DNA of 53,554 nucleotides from Acidobacteriaceae bacterium (GCA_003152695.1 PMAT01000051.1:1-53554), one strand, 5' to 3'. Counted from the stretch's first letter, positions 25,718 through 35,921 are shown. Translations and numbers: made by a program. Notes: generated by a model not told the origin, from the letters alone.

Positions 25718-28700
25718 TCAATGCCTGACCGCCGCTTTCATTAGGATCGCAGCCTCGGCGCCGCGCAGGGCCAGACTGCTGGTTCCGGCATCGGTCGTGC
25801 CGTCGGGACGCAATCTGTAGTACACGCAAAACGGCGCGCATCTGGCCTCAAAGCTCGATAAGTCAATGGGTTTGCTGTAGGTTGCCCATTCTTCTGGCGC
25901 TGTCGGCAGGGTCCCGCCCATGCGCGTCGTCCGCATAAGGACGATCGCATTGGTGTAGTCACGCCGTGCCAGGGGCGAACAGTCCATGTTGACCGTACCA
26001 TGCGGGCTGCTGAATTTCCCCAACGTACTGCAGGCCAGCCCGGACCACAGATGAGCGGAAGTTGCAAAGGCCGTATTGCCTGAACCCCCGTAGAAAAGAT
26101 CGGGATCGCCCTTACTACATGGCGTAGTAGGCTGTATAAAAAAGCTGTGATTGATGTTATAGATGCAGTTGCCATTTGGCGGCTGCCAGCCATTCCCCGT
26201 ATCTGGAACGCCTATGTCTACCCGAAAAGCGGGCGCCAGACTGGCGTACACGTCCATGCTTTTCCACGATGGCATGTTGGCCGAACGGGTGAGCGCGGCA
26301 TGACCGTATTGCGCTATCTGTACCTTCTCGGTCCCTACGTAGCTGTTGGCAACGCCCACCAACTGAACAGAATTTTGCGTGATAGTGGTTGCCACATTAA
26401 CGGTCGTGGGCGCCATTTTTGAGGTGGTGACCAGGAATACATCGCCCTCTTCACAATTTCCCGCGGCAGGGCAGATGCGGACGATAGTGTCTCCTGGGTA
26501 CAAGTTGTCGGTACCGCAGCCAGGGGGAATGCACGATCCCAGCCCGCCCATGTTGTCTGTCATTTGTACCAGTGGCGTTGTGCTGGTGACCTGAAAAGTA
26601 AAGGGGCTGGGGTGTAGCCCGCTGGCGATAGGGGCGGTGAGGGTCGAACCGGAATCGACGAAGTAATAGTATTGGTCGCCAGCTGAGTACGATGTCATGG
26701 TGGTGATCGTGTAAGTCAGCGCCGTGCTGCTATTGCCAAAGATATATTGATGCGCCAGTGTAGTCATGGTCCCGCGCGTCGCCCGGTTCCAAACTACCGG
26801 CAAGCACGGTACGGTCTGGATGATGATGTCGCAGAACCCATAAGCGTAAATATGATCGGCTGTCCCGTTGGACACTACGAACCCACTGGCAACGTTGTAC
26901 TGATTTTCCGCCGTCTGTGAGTAGCTGTTAAAATATCCCGGCGAATAGGCGAGTCCAGATGCTTCTATCCACACCAGGTCAAACGATGGGCCTAACCGGG
27001 CTATCGTGCCTGCGGCTGAAAATGGACTACCGTTAAGCTCGCTCGATGTAGGATGACCGACCTGGACATTGCCGGTTATAAAGAATGGGTTGTAAGCTGC
27101 GTGCATACTCGCCGTGGTCTCTGCGAATGCCGTAGCCCAATAGCTTTCAAAGTTCGAGGTCTGGAGTGTGTCCAGACAATTTGGCGCGCAGGCCAGGTCG
27201 GTTTGATTTCCGGCGTTCCAGGCAGCACCATAGCCGTAGTTGGTGGTTGCGGCGTTATCGAACATCGTGCCGTTAGCCTGAAGACCGAAGGCCGCCTTGT
27301 CCGCCGCCCACAGATAGGGCAGGACTTTGCCCGCCAGGGTTTTGCCATCCGTGTCGAGCGCCGAGGGGTTGAGCCAAATTTCGTTGCCGTAGTCACCGTA
27401 CAGGCCACTACGCGCCTGATAGGTGAAACGCGCGCTGGATGCCGCAGGCGGGGCAGGGTTATATTGGTACGTTCCTGCAACCGTACAAGGAGAGCCGCCG
27501 CAGGCGGTGGACGCTGACCACGCCGTTTGCGACCATCCCCGTAGCAGGCAGCTATGCCCGGTCTGATATTGAACAACCGTTCCGCACTGAGAAACATTGT
27601 TATAGGCGGACAGCAAATTGTCGCTGCGCAGATTGAAGATGGCGGGTTGCCGGCTAGCTCCTGTTGGCGTAATTCTTACCCAGAACTTCGCTCTGGTTCC
27701 ATGCACGATGTCCGTTGCCCAGTCAGTAGGGGGGTAGAAACCAATTCGTGCTGAGGCCAGTCCAGAAGTGAGGCCAGCCGTGCCGTCACTCCAGTGCGGT
27801 GCAGTAGTGAGATTTCCCCACGCGCCACCACCCTTGCTGTACTGGTACGTCACCGAGCCGCCAGCCTGCGGCGTGGCCAGCCGAACATTGATCTGGTCGA
27901 ACGGCTCCATCAGGCCGACGTAGAGCGTGTCTCCCGCTGGAACGGCCTGCGCCTTTGCGATGTACCCTGTTTCGCTAGTGCCGGTACAGTTCGCTGAGCA
28001 GGTCAGGGCAAATGTCATGATCGGAGTGGTAGTACCCGTAGAAGTCTGCACGGTCGCGGTTTTGCCATTCAGGAAGGTGGCCCTGGTGAAGCCGGTGAGG
28101 GTAATGATGCTGCCCGCGGTGATGTTGGTGAAATTCTCTTCCGGCAGCCCAGTCAGGGTGAAGGTGCCTCCTGAATAGGCGACGGTGGTAATGGCCGCGC
28201 CGTACGCGTAGCCGGTTATGTCGGAGACGAACGACGATCCGTTGTAGAGCAATACGCCGTTGGCCGCTTCGTTGGGAACGTAGTAGTGGAAGCCCTCCGT
28301 CAGACCGTGGGGCTGCTCGTACCAATCGAATTGACCCACGCCAATCAGAGATGAAGCGTGCAGTCCTCCAGTGTCCTCGGTGTAGTGCAGAATGGAACTC
28401 TCGTACTTCGAGGCCCCGACCGCATCCCGAATCCAGTACAGGTTGCTGAGATAGGGGACGCTGGAGAAGTAGAGGATGCACCATGAGCCGGGATAGGCGG
28501 TAGTGCAGTCGAACCCTGCCGTAGCGTCATTGATCACATAGACGCTGGAACCCAGCCAGTTAACCAGGCATTGGTTGCCTGTCCTGACCGTCCCGTCGAA
28601 GCAAGCATAGCTGCCACTGCCTAGTCCCAGGGCATAGTCGTTCAGAGTGACCTTCAAGTTAGGGTTTTGCTGTGCGAACGCAGCCGAACTGACTAGCGCA

Positions 28701-28726
28701 CATGCCAATAAGAATGCAAATCGATT
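25718..28726 (-). CDS. Large exported protein of unknown function
   Basis: About 1000 residues with a signal peptide (NRFAFLLACALVSSAAFA, then QQ). The mature part is rich in Thr, Ser, Gly, Tyr and Asn with mostly beta-type sequence and a few Cys pairs (ALTCSANCTGTSETG; CAPNCLD; CGGSPC), which suits a large extracellular protein. The middle (about 450-650) has YGYGAAWNAGNQ and YWATAFAETTASMHAAYNPF, which may be a globular catalytic domain, but I cannot name a family. The GTG at 28726, after AAAGAAAGG, gives the signal peptide a proper start; the ATG 13 codons upstream does not. Co-directional with the 23602-25443 gene. Confidence 0.6.
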   Translation of the reverse strand, partial: NRFAFLLACALVSSAAFAQQNPNLKVTLNDYALGLGSGSYACFDGTVRTGNQCLVNWLGSSVYVINDATAGFDCTTAYPGSWCILYFSSVPYLSNLYWIRDAVGASKYESSILHYTEDTGGLHASSLIGVGQFDWYEQPHGLTEGFHYYVPNEAANGVLLYNGSSFVSDITGYAYGAAITTVAYSGGTFTLTGLPEENFTNITAGSIITLTGFTRATFLNGKTATVQTSTGTTTPIMTFALTCSANCTGTSETGYIAKAQAVPAGDTLYVGLMEPFDQINVRLATPQAGGSVTYQYSKGGGAWGNLTTAPHWSDGTAGLTSGLASARIGFYPPTDWATDIVHGTRAKFWVRITPTGASRQPAIFNLRSDNLLSAYNNVSQCGTVVQYQTGHSCLLRGWSQTAWSASTACGGSPCTVAGTYQYNPAPPAASSARFTYQARSGLYGDYGNEIWLNPSALDTDGKTLAGKVLPYLWAADKAAFGLQANGTMFDNAATTNYGYGAAWNAGNQTDLACAPNCLDTLQTSNFESYWATAFAETTASMHAAYNPFFITGNVQVGHPTSSELNGSPFSAAGTIARLGPSFDLVWIEASGLAYSPGYFNSYSQTAENQYNVASGFVVSNGTADHIYAYGFCDIIIQTVPCLPVVWNRATRGTMTTLAHQYIFGNSSTALTYTITTMTSYSAGDQYYYFVDSGSTLTAPIASGLHPSPFTFQVTSTTPLVQMTDNMGGLGSCIPPGCGTDNLYPGDTIVRICPAAGNCEEGDVFLVTTSKMAPTTVNVATTITQNSVQLVGVANSYVGTEKVQIAQYGHAALTRSANMPSWKSMDVYASLAPAFRVDIGVPDTGNGWQPPNGNCIYNINHSFFIQPTTPCSKGDPDLFYGGSGNTAFATSAHLWSGLACSTLGKFSSPHGTVNMDCSPLARRDYTNAIVLMRTTRMGGTLPTAPEEWATYSKPIDLSSFEARCAPFCVYYRLRPDGTTDAGTSSLALRGAEAAILMKAAVRH

Positions 28727-28765
28727 CACTGGAGGAAACCTTTCTTTGACTTGCACGAATCGCAA

Positions 28766-29292
28766 TTAGGTTTTTGCCCTAACGATACCGTGCGAGCCGT
28801 TGCTGAACCCGCGACGCTGCTACCTGACATCGACGTGTGTCTGGGTCGCCGTTCCAAGGTGGAGGTAGCGATCTCGCTTGGATATCTTGTGCCGGCGGAT
28901 GACCGTAGCATGAAGATGAAGATAATGGCCATGAAACCAGAGGGTCGAGCGCTATGCCGAGCAGTATAAAGAGCAACAGTGCGGCAAAATCTTCCTTTCA
29001 TTCAATCTCCAAGGAGGGCCTTCGCGTCGCTCCCCGATCGACCCGGTAAGCCAAGACTCGCTTCGTCACGCTCAACCGGCACGATCGTCTCGGGCGTTGC
29101 GCTGCCATTTTTCGGAGTAGCTCAACAAAATTACCCCTGTCTGGGTATGGAGCGAAAGTGCTAAGAGGAGATCACCAGCACTTTGGTAACCACTAGTAGA
29201 ATTACTGAGGTGGTCTATTGGAGGCCATCGATGAGTCTCTAAGGTGTTGTGGCTCTTTGGTCGCAGGGGGCGACCGAGTCTCGTTGCCTTGG
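28766..29292. other. Intergenic region, no convincing gene
   Basis: About 530 bases between same-strand genes. Short frames exist on both strands (one with a hydrophobic stretch near 28890-28930), but none has a ribosome-binding site and family likeness. A small hairpin TACCC-CTGTCT-GGGTA lies near 29131-29146. It may hold the promoter of the 28726 gene. Confidence 0.4.
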
Positions 29293-30951
29293 TTAAAACT
29301 GACGAGGAGGCGTCGGTTGACTCTCTGACGTTTGATAAATCAGGATGTGCGGGCTGCTTTCTTCGAGACGCAACCAATCCGGATACCGCCCCTCGGCCAA
29401 GTTCCTGAGGAAAACTGATTGCCGCTGCGCCAGGTCATCTGCAAACTGCGCGTGTGGATAGACTATAAGGTGCGAGGCACGGTAGGTCCGCATCAAATCG
29501 TGGACCCTGTTCGGGTCCCAGGCTTCAGCAGTGAATTCAGGGCTGGCCAGTGCGACTGTCGGCCGGCGCAGCAAGTATCCGGTACCCTGGCCTTCGGTGG
29601 CAACGATGGCAGTGTCCATTGGAAGGTGACGCTCCACCCATTCACTCACCCTGGTGCCTTGGTTCGTCCGTTCGTCGAAATACAAGGCCAGCTTCAGATG
29701 GGGCGGCGGATCCCCGTGTCTTCGTAGCACATTGAGGTTGCAGTACCCATAACCAAGGATGAACACGACCGCGAGAATTCGCACCCATGAAATGCGCCCT
29801 GAGCTGGAGACGGGCCATAGGCTGCTGCACAGCCGTCCAATGATTAGAATAAGAATTGGCAGCAAAGGCAGGAAATATCGAGGCGCCCCCACTTCCACAG
29901 GCAGGCGCCACTGGGTATACGCCACGGCTACGCAGTAACTGGCAAACATCAGCACCAGCATTGCGAGGGCAGAGTCCGTTGCGAGACCTCGCACCTTATG
30001 CCGATCAGCCAGGAGCAAGAGGAAGACAGCGACCGCCGAAGCTAAGCACGCCGCTTGGACGACAGCACCGTCTCGAGTTGAAAACACACCGAACGCCAGG
30101 TGATACCAAGCGACTGCAAACTGGTGGAGAACAAAACCGATTGGGCGTTCAATCTTGGGCAGCCTACCACCCGTCCAAGTGCCTGCGAATACGATATTAC
30201 GAACCACAATGCCGCCAACTATCACCACGGACCCTGCTAACGATGCCAGCCATACCCGTGTTCTTGGGCCTCTCTGAACCACTCGCACAAGAATGAAAAG
30301 GTATGCTGCCAGCACAAAAAATAATCCAGCATAGCGTATGCAGTAAGCAAAGGTAATAAGCAGCATACCCGCAGGAATAGCATAGTAGTGGTCCGAATGC
30401 CGGTTCTCGCCTACCAGAAGCAGCACGATTCCGGCAACTACGACACAAGCGAACAACAAATCGCTCATGATCGCTGTGCTATAGAAAATTGCGGTTCCGT
30501 TAAGGACCCAGGCGGCAACGCTAAGCCGCCGGACTCCCTTCGAACTACCTAAAAACCCGGCCCCAAACCATAGCAGTAACGCCACGCCTGTAAACCCGAC
30601 CACCGAGAGGACAAAGGCCACAGTCTCGGGAGCTAGGTGCGTCCAGGAAAGTAGATAGATAGCGATGGAATAGCCAGAAGCCTGCGTGGTTTCGCTAGCA
30701 GGGACTCTGGATTGCGAACGTTCGCTGTCGAAGTAGATGATGGAAGTGGCAAGCTGATGGTGCCGTAGGACATTGTCAGCAACACTGAGATACTGGTAGG
30801 AGTCATTGAAAAAACGCGGATGCAGTCCTCGGACGGACCCGATGCTGAGGACCAACGCAAGCATCGCCCACAGCCAGGGCTCGATCCCATGGAAGATCGG
30901 CAGTTGCCGGGGTACTGCAGTGTCGGACTTGCGTGGTCGACTGAGCGGCAT
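29293..30951 (-). CDS. Polytopic membrane protein, GT-C glycosyltransferase-like
   Basis: About 552 residues with ten or more membrane helices and a soluble C-terminus of roughly 130 residues (LKLALYFDERTNQGTRVSEW, RTYRASHLIVYPHAQFADDL). The first outer loop has the acidic FFNDSYQYLSVADN, which fits the Asp-containing loop of ArnT/PMT-type lipid-phosphate-sugar-dependent transferases. The exact family is not certain. The ORF is open 55 codons further upstream into the divergent gene; the ATG at 30951 is preferred since the upstream part looks random, though no Shine-Dalgarno is clear. Confidence 0.65.
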   Translation of the reverse strand: MPLSRPRKSDTAVPRQLPIFHGIEPWLWAMLALVLSIGSVRGLHPRFFNDSYQYLSVADNVLRHHQLATSIIYFDSERSQSRVPASETTQASGYSIAIYLLSWTHLAPETVAFVLSVVGFTGVALLLWFGAGFLGSSKGVRRLSVAAWVLNGTAIFYSTAIMSDLLFACVVVAGIVLLLVGENRHSDHYYAIPAGMLLITFAYCIRYAGLFFVLAAYLFILVRVVQRGPRTRVWLASLAGSVVIVGGIVVRNIVFAGTWTGGRLPKIERPIGFVLHQFAVAWYHLAFGVFSTRDGAVVQAACLASAVAVFLLLLADRHKVRGLATDSALAMLVLMFASYCVAVAYTQWRLPVEVGAPRYFLPLLPILILIIGRLCSSLWPVSSSGRISWVRILAVVFILGYGYCNLNVLRRHGDPPPHLKLALYFDERTNQGTRVSEWVERHLPMDTAIVATEGQGTGYLLRRPTVALASPEFTAEAWDPNRVHDLMRTYRASHLIVYPHAQFADDLAQRQSVFLRNLAEGRYPDWLRLEESSPHILIYQTSESQPTPPRQF

Positions 30952-31097
30952 GTGTGTTTTGGGTGATTTTACCAAAGCCACAGTGTCGCTGGAAGCGCGA
31001 GTACCATTTCTGCGATGAAGTGGGTATGATCGCTGCCATGGAGGGTTGTTGCCCTGCTCCCAACATGCCCCCCGGGACTGAGGCGTTGAAGGTGCGA
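30952..31097. promoter_or_regulatory. Divergent promoter region
   Basis: About 146 bases between two divergent starts. GAAGG (31088-31092) is the ribosome-binding site of the plus-strand gene. Promoter boxes cannot be placed with confidence. Confidence 0.35.
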
Positions 31098-33914
31098 ATG
31101 CGACTTTGTGTATCAATCCTGTTTCTGCTGGCGAGTTCCGCGGCGTTTGGTTCTATCGGCTCCGATCAGCCAAAACAAGTGCAGTGTGGTGATGTCGCGG
31201 ACGGCGCTTGGCAGAACCCATGTCCCGCAATGGGCCCCACCCCGGCAGTCACCGCGGGCGGCCTGGACACCTCCGGAACATCTGGCGCGTACGTGGATGT
31301 CAAGTGGACGACGGAGCATTGCAGTTCTTCCGTAGTCGTTCTGATGCGGGATGGCAATCTGGCCCCAGAGCGTCAGGTCTATGGTGACGGCTTAGGAAGC
31401 GACGATTGTGGTGCGGGCTTCGCCAAGAATCATCTGGTCCACGTCGACCATCTCTCTCCCAGCTATCAGGGCACACCCGCAGCGGGATTCGAGTTTGGCA
31501 GCAAAGGCTCCCATTTCTTCTATGTGGCTTCCCAGGACAAAAACTCAGGCAAGTGGTCTACCAGCGGTGGCCCAGCTATCGCCAGTGGAGGCTGCAAGGG
31601 GACCTGCAAGCCTTTTGTATTCACCTCTCCAGTGCCCAACCTTTCGGGCCATCCCAACTGGGCCATCTGGACGTATGGACCGCAAACGGTTTATCAGAAA
31701 CACGACTTAATGATTGGCCTGCAGCAGGTGCTTACCAGCGGTCCCATATCCAAATCTGTATACATGGCCTGGTCTAGCGTCCAATTCGCTGAGTTGAAAG
31801 ACGCGGCAGGCAATGCGTGCCAATCTAACTGCATAGACGGGCAGGATGGAACGTTGTTTAACATGGACGTGACACTTCTATGTACCCAGCAATACGTCGA
31901 CAATCCTGCGACCGAATATGCCAACTATATGGTTGACGGCAGGCATCGCCGTGACTGGTGCCATGGCGGAAATTTCGAGACCATAACGGGCCAGTCCACG
32001 ATTCGCATCAGGACAAACTGTAACGGTCATGGCCCAGATACCTGCGGTCGCAATACTACTCCTGCCGGCCAGTATCAGGTGTCGGCAACTTTCCAGCTGT
32101 TGGACGAGAATAATTCCGGGGAGAGTGTCGGCCAGCCGGTTACGGTCAGCTATGTTTTCACGGTGAGGCCGTCCGCAACCTTTACCGTGACCCATCCATC
32201 CTGCTTGATCTCAGGAACCTGCCAAGCAATTCCATGCTACCTGGCGAGCAGCAAGATCTGCCCTTCCGGAAAAGATTACACTTGGGAGAATCGAATTCAG
32301 TACTGGGGACCGATTGCTTGCACCGGTGGAGCACAGACCTTCATGGCCCGTCTCGGCGGAGAGTACCTGAACAACGCAGGTTATTTCGAGAATGGTGTTT
32401 ATGGGGGGGCGAGTGCCAATTCGAATTGCTACAATTATGACAACGGCAGAAACTTCCTGGCATTGTCCGACTATGCCGACCTAAAGGGTTGGTCAACACC
32501 CCCAGGTGCGAGTACTCAACCAAACGGCCAGCGATACTCCAGCGCACAAACTTACTACCAACACTGCGCGCTGGTATGTCAGCAGTCCTACTGGAATTTT
32601 TTCGCGGGCGTGGGCGCGGCAGGTACGGTTTGGCCGGGCGGACTACTGCGGGAATGGAATCTCTTCCCAAATGGGGCAGCAATGTATTACTTCCGCTCCG
32701 GGGATGAAGTCGCAAAGCAAGCGGCCATCAACTTCGGAAGTTATCAGCCTCCCGGAGGCGGTAAAGCCGGAGACACGCTCTATCAGTATTACTTTGTGGA
32801 CGCCTATGGCGGCGCTCGTGTGGGGGCTTACATGCTGGATGCCGCTGTCGCAAAGTGGCAGGTTGTAGGCAGCCAAATGCCACAAGACGCTCTACAGACT
32901 AAACGCTATGTCGACTCTCTGTTGGGAATTCTGGACCAGAACGTCAATTACGATCCTGCGGGACGCCACTACGACACGCCGACGCATCCCCAAACCTATC
33001 CCATGGGACCGATCTGGCGCAGTTTCATGCTAGGGCTCGACATGGAGGCATTGATCGAATACTACGATTGGCAGGGTGCAGTAGGGCAGCAACAGGATCA
33101 GCGGATTCCGATTGCCATAAAATCCACTCTCGACTTCATGTGGTCTACATTATGGGCCGCAAAGAGTTCGGGTTTTAACGCTTTCTACTACAACGGAGTG
33201 GACATCCCACATAACAGCGCTAATGGCAATGATAGTTATGCCGAGTTGAATAATTTGGTTTGTGGCGCCTACGCATGGTATTGGAGTATGTCCGGCGACA
33301 GTACTTACCTCAATGAGGGCGATACCTGCTTCGACGCTGGTATTTCCCCTGCGGCATCTGTCTATTTCACGGGGAAGGATTTCGGCCAGATATTCAAGTG
33401 GACTTTTGACTATATAGGGTGGCGCACTCAGGCAGGATATATCCCTAGCACCTTTCCTGAAAAGAATAGGCCGTCTGGAGCCCAGGCTTCCTTTCCCGAT
33501 ACGGTGCCGCCGGTCCCACGGCCGCAGGTCGGGAACAGTACGACCGTCGATCCCTATACCGGCGTGACCCCTGTGACGGTCAATGGAACGTCGGTTACCA
33601 TTGCCTGGAGCACTTACGAGCAGTTGTCCTCAGCCGAGGTCCTTTATGGGTTCTCGAACTCGTATGGATCGATTGCGAAGGGCGCCAGTAAGCCCTGCAG
33701 TAGTGTTTCAGCCTGCAACATGGGGTGCGCGAGTACGGTCAATCCGAAGGTTTGCCGGCTCTCCTACGTCAACACAGTTGTCATGACAGGGTTACGACCG
33801 AACGCTACTTACCATTTTGCCACGAAGGGCGTTGACCATGCCGGCAACGTTGCCCAGACTAACCGTGCCGGTGGCACGGCGCGTGACTGGACATTCACTA
33901 CCGGATCCCAGTAA
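31098..33914 (+). CDS. Secreted alpha-toroid plus FN3 protein (candidate glycan depolymerase)
   Basis: About 938 residues: signal peptide (RLCVSILFLLASSAAFG), a beta-rich N-terminal region with many Cys (about 20-370), a helical domain (about 400-790) with repeated Trp/Tyr-rich helices such as YGGARVGAYMLDAAV, GPIWRSFMLGLDMEALIEYY and LVCGAYAWYWSMSGD, and a C-terminal fibronectin type III domain (about 830-938; TIAWSTYEQLSSAEVLYG, GLRPNATYHFATKGVD). The helical part resembles (alpha/alpha) toroid glycosidases or lyases in style, but no catalytic residues can be assigned. A homologue lies at 52020-53554 at the other side of the polysaccharide genes. The upstream open frame from 30954 is not used. 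Confidence 0.68.
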   Translation: MRLCVSILFLLASSAAFGSIGSDQPKQVQCGDVADGAWQNPCPAMGPTPAVTAGGLDTSGTSGAYVDVKWTTEHCSSSVVVLMRDGNLAPERQVYGDGLGSDDCGAGFAKNHLVHVDHLSPSYQGTPAAGFEFGSKGSHFFYVASQDKNSGKWSTSGGPAIASGGCKGTCKPFVFTSPVPNLSGHPNWAIWTYGPQTVYQKHDLMIGLQQVLTSGPISKSVYMAWSSVQFAELKDAAGNACQSNCIDGQDGTLFNMDVTLLCTQQYVDNPATEYANYMVDGRHRRDWCHGGNFETITGQSTIRIRTNCNGHGPDTCGRNTTPAGQYQVSATFQLLDENNSGESVGQPVTVSYVFTVRPSATFTVTHPSCLISGTCQAIPCYLASSKICPSGKDYTWENRIQYWGPIACTGGAQTFMARLGGEYLNNAGYFENGVYGGASANSNCYNYDNGRNFLALSDYADLKGWSTPPGASTQPNGQRYSSAQTYYQHCALVCQQSYWNFFAGVGAAGTVWPGGLLREWNLFPNGAAMYYFRSGDEVAKQAAINFGSYQPPGGGKAGDTLYQYYFVDAYGGARVGAYMLDAAVAKWQVVGSQMPQDALQTKRYVDSLLGILDQNVNYDPAGRHYDTPTHPQTYPMGPIWRSFMLGLDMEALIEYYDWQGAVGQQQDQRIPIAIKSTLDFMWSTLWAAKSSGFNAFYYNGVDIPHNSANGNDSYAELNNLVCGAYAWYWSMSGDSTYLNEGDTCFDAGISPAASVYFTGKDFGQIFKWTFDYIGWRTQAGYIPSTFPEKNRPSGAQASFPDTVPPVPRPQVGNSTTVDPYTGVTPVTVNGTSVTIAWSTYEQLSSAEVLYGFSNSYGSIAKGASKPCSSVSACNMGCASTVNPKVCRLSYVNTVVMTGLRPNATYHFATKGVDHAGNVAQTNRAGGTARDWTFTTGSQ

Positions 33915-34008
33915 GACGTGCACTGGGTTGCGATCAGGCCGGTCGCTGGCAGGTTAGAGTAGTATTTGGTGCGGGACGAAGTTTCTGTAGTGGCAGGGAA
34001 CCTCAGCC

Positions 34009-34596
34009 ATGATCAAGCGATATCTCAAGTTATTCGCCATTGGAGTGGCGATGGTTTTTGCGTTTCCCTGGGCCCTGATCGCGGGGTTTGGCCGCTTTGG
34101 TGAGATGTTCTCACTCGCCGCACAGGCGTGCGCTACGGTCCCCGGTCTTCCGGGCGATTACCTGCGGATTGCATTCTACAAATTGACCCTGGAACAATGT
34201 TCGCTGGAAAGCCGAGTTTCGTTCGGCTCTTTTTTTGCGCATAGCAGCGCGATGCTTGGGAAAGCCGTCTACATCGGCTCTTATTGCGTCGTGGGTAACT
34301 GCAAAATTGGCGATCGCACGCAAATCGCATCGCACGTTCAGATCCTCAGCGGACGACGCCAGCACCCCAGAGATGCGTCTGGTCAGATAGGCGCGGCTTC
34401 CGTAGGCGAGTTCCAAATGATTGATATTGGGGCGGACTGTTGGATTGGCGCATCTGCGATCGTCATGGCTCCGGTCGGGGCGCGCAGCACGATAGGCGCT
34501 GGCACCGTTGTGGTTCGTCCTGTCGAAGGCGGAGTGATTGCGGTGGGTAATCCAGCGCGCGTTATTAACGCCCCTTCGGCAGTCTCGGTGAAGTAA
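34009..34596 (+). CDS. Hexapeptide-repeat acyltransferase (WbbJ/CysE-like)
   Basis: A 195-residue protein with one N-terminal hydrophobic segment (about 8-28) and a left-handed beta-helix (about 70-190: AVYIGSYCVVGNCKIGDRTQ, DIGADCWIGASAIVMAPVG, GVIAVGNPARVI). The HP in RRQHPRD is a likely catalytic His region. Such proteins O-acetylate sugars of surface polysaccharides using acetyl-CoA. AGGGAA precedes the ATG by eight bases. It converges with the GT4 gene 8 bases away. Confidence 0.8.
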   Translation: MIKRYLKLFAIGVAMVFAFPWALIAGFGRFGEMFSLAAQACATVPGLPGDYLRIAFYKLTLEQCSLESRVSFGSFFAHSSAMLGKAVYIGSYCVVGNCKIGDRTQIASHVQILSGRRQHPRDASGQIGAASVGEFQMIDIGADCWIGASAIVMAPVGARSTIGAGTVVVRPVEGGVIAVGNPARVINAPSAVSVK

Positions 34597-34604
34597 TTCC
34601 CAAC

Positions 34605-35786
34605 CTAGGAGTTTACCGCTGTCGGCGTACCGGGATTGTAAGTCGCAGCCACCCTTCGCTCGACCAACTGCTCATAGTACTGTTCCAGCCGGGCAACAAA
34701 ACCATCCATAGAAAACCGTTCCCGGGCGCGCATCAAAGAATTCGATCCCATCTGGCGCCGGAGATCTTCGTTTTGCAGCAAGCGGATGATCGGCGCGGCA
34801 AACGCCTCGGGTGTGCGTTCCCGCACGAGGTAGCCGGTTTGCCCGTCCACAATTGCCTCACCATTGCCCCCAACTGCCGTGGCGATCACGGGCAGACCGC
34901 AGGCCATGTATTCCAGAATCGCATTGGAAAACCCTTCGCTGACGGACGAAAGACAAGCAATGGACATGTTTGCGAGATGGTCCCGCACGTCGCCTTCTCC
35001 GTTGGTAAAGAAAACGGACTTGGCGATGTTCATCTCGCGCGCTAAATTCGTGAGTTCCGCCAACGATTCGCCTTTACCTACGAGGAGAAAGGCGGTGCGA
35101 GGAACGTTGTCGGCAACAATCTTTGCGGCGCGAAGAAACAGCGAGAGATCTTTGACTGGCCGATAATTGGCAACGATGCCGACCACCGCCGTGCCTTCGG
35201 GAATGCCCAGCCTTGCTGCGGAGCTATGGACCGATGGATTCTCGCCATAGGGAGTGAATCGGTTGGTGTCCACTCCCTGGTACATCACGTCAATCCGCGC
35301 TGGGTCGAGCGCCTCCATGCTTGAGGCAACTTGCTTAATGGCTTCGGAATTTGCCATCACGCGTGTGGTCCGAGGATTCAGATAGTACCGAAAGAGCTTG
35401 ATCTTGTAAGGCGTGTACCAGTCCATACTCATGCGGGTTGTGACCGTCGAGGTACAGCCGGAGCGATGACCGGCCGCCACAGCCAATATCGCGGTCCTCA
35501 CCATGAAAGAATGAGCAATGTCAATTTGTTCCGCCCGCAGATAGCGTCGCATGGCCACAATCTGTCGAATTCCGGAAGGCGTATGGAAGCTTTGGGCCGG
35601 GAAAAGCTTGGTATGGCAGTAATGGCTCATTTGCCGGAACCGTTCGCTGTCGAACAGGCAGCAAAGATGTACGTCGAAGCGATTGGAATTGATGCGTTTC
35701 GCGATCTCCGCGACCAGCCGTTCCGTACCCGCGTCGATACCGACAGTATCGACTAGCAAAGCGACCCCAATTTTCCCCGACTTCAT
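34605..35786 (-). CDS. Glycosyltransferase family 4 (GT-B fold)
   Basis: About 393 residues. The N-terminal Rossmann half starts IGVALLVDTVGIDAGTERLV with the glycine-rich acceptor loop; the C-terminal donor half has VVGIVANYRPVKDLSLFLRA, LLVGKGESLAELTNLA and the E-x7-E type motif at EGFSNAILEYMACGLPVIAT. It transfers a sugar from a nucleotide donor to a lipid-linked or glycan acceptor at the cytoplasmic membrane face. The ORF is open to 35864, but similarity begins at MKSGKIG. It is the last gene of a minus-strand pair with the polymerase. Confidence 0.88.
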   Translation of the reverse strand: MKSGKIGVALLVDTVGIDAGTERLVAEIAKRINSNRFDVHLCCLFDSERFRQMSHYCHTKLFPAQSFHTPSGIRQIVAMRRYLRAEQIDIAHSFMVRTAILAVAAGHRSGCTSTVTTRMSMDWYTPYKIKLFRYYLNPRTTRVMANSEAIKQVASSMEALDPARIDVMYQGVDTNRFTPYGENPSVHSSAARLGIPEGTAVVGIVANYRPVKDLSLFLRAAKIVADNVPRTAFLLVGKGESLAELTNLAREMNIAKSVFFTNGEGDVRDHLANMSIACLSSVSEGFSNAILEYMACGLPVIATAVGGNGEAIVDGQTGYLVRERTPEAFAAPIIRLLQNEDLRRQMGSNSLMRARERFSMDGFVARLEQYYEQLVERRVAATYNPGTPTAVNS

Positions 35787-35921
35787 TTCAGTTGAGCCCC
35801 GCTTGCGTCTCTTACTGTCCCTCTTTATCGTGGGGCGGGCCCTCTCGGGTGGTGATGCCACCACGCAGCGAGTGATGACGCCGAAGAGGGAGTGGCTTTG
35901 GCAAACTTAACGGAACGGCAG

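Noticed and set aside
28779-28976. Small hydrophobic minus-strand frame upstream of the exported-protein gene
   Set aside because: No ribosome-binding site and no likeness; an alternative overlapping frame looks equally plausible, so neither is supported.
29293-33914. PEP-CTERM/exosortase system, suggested by the deacetylase type and GT4 subgroup
   Set aside because: No exosortase and no C-terminal PEP-CTERM motif on the exported proteins in this window.
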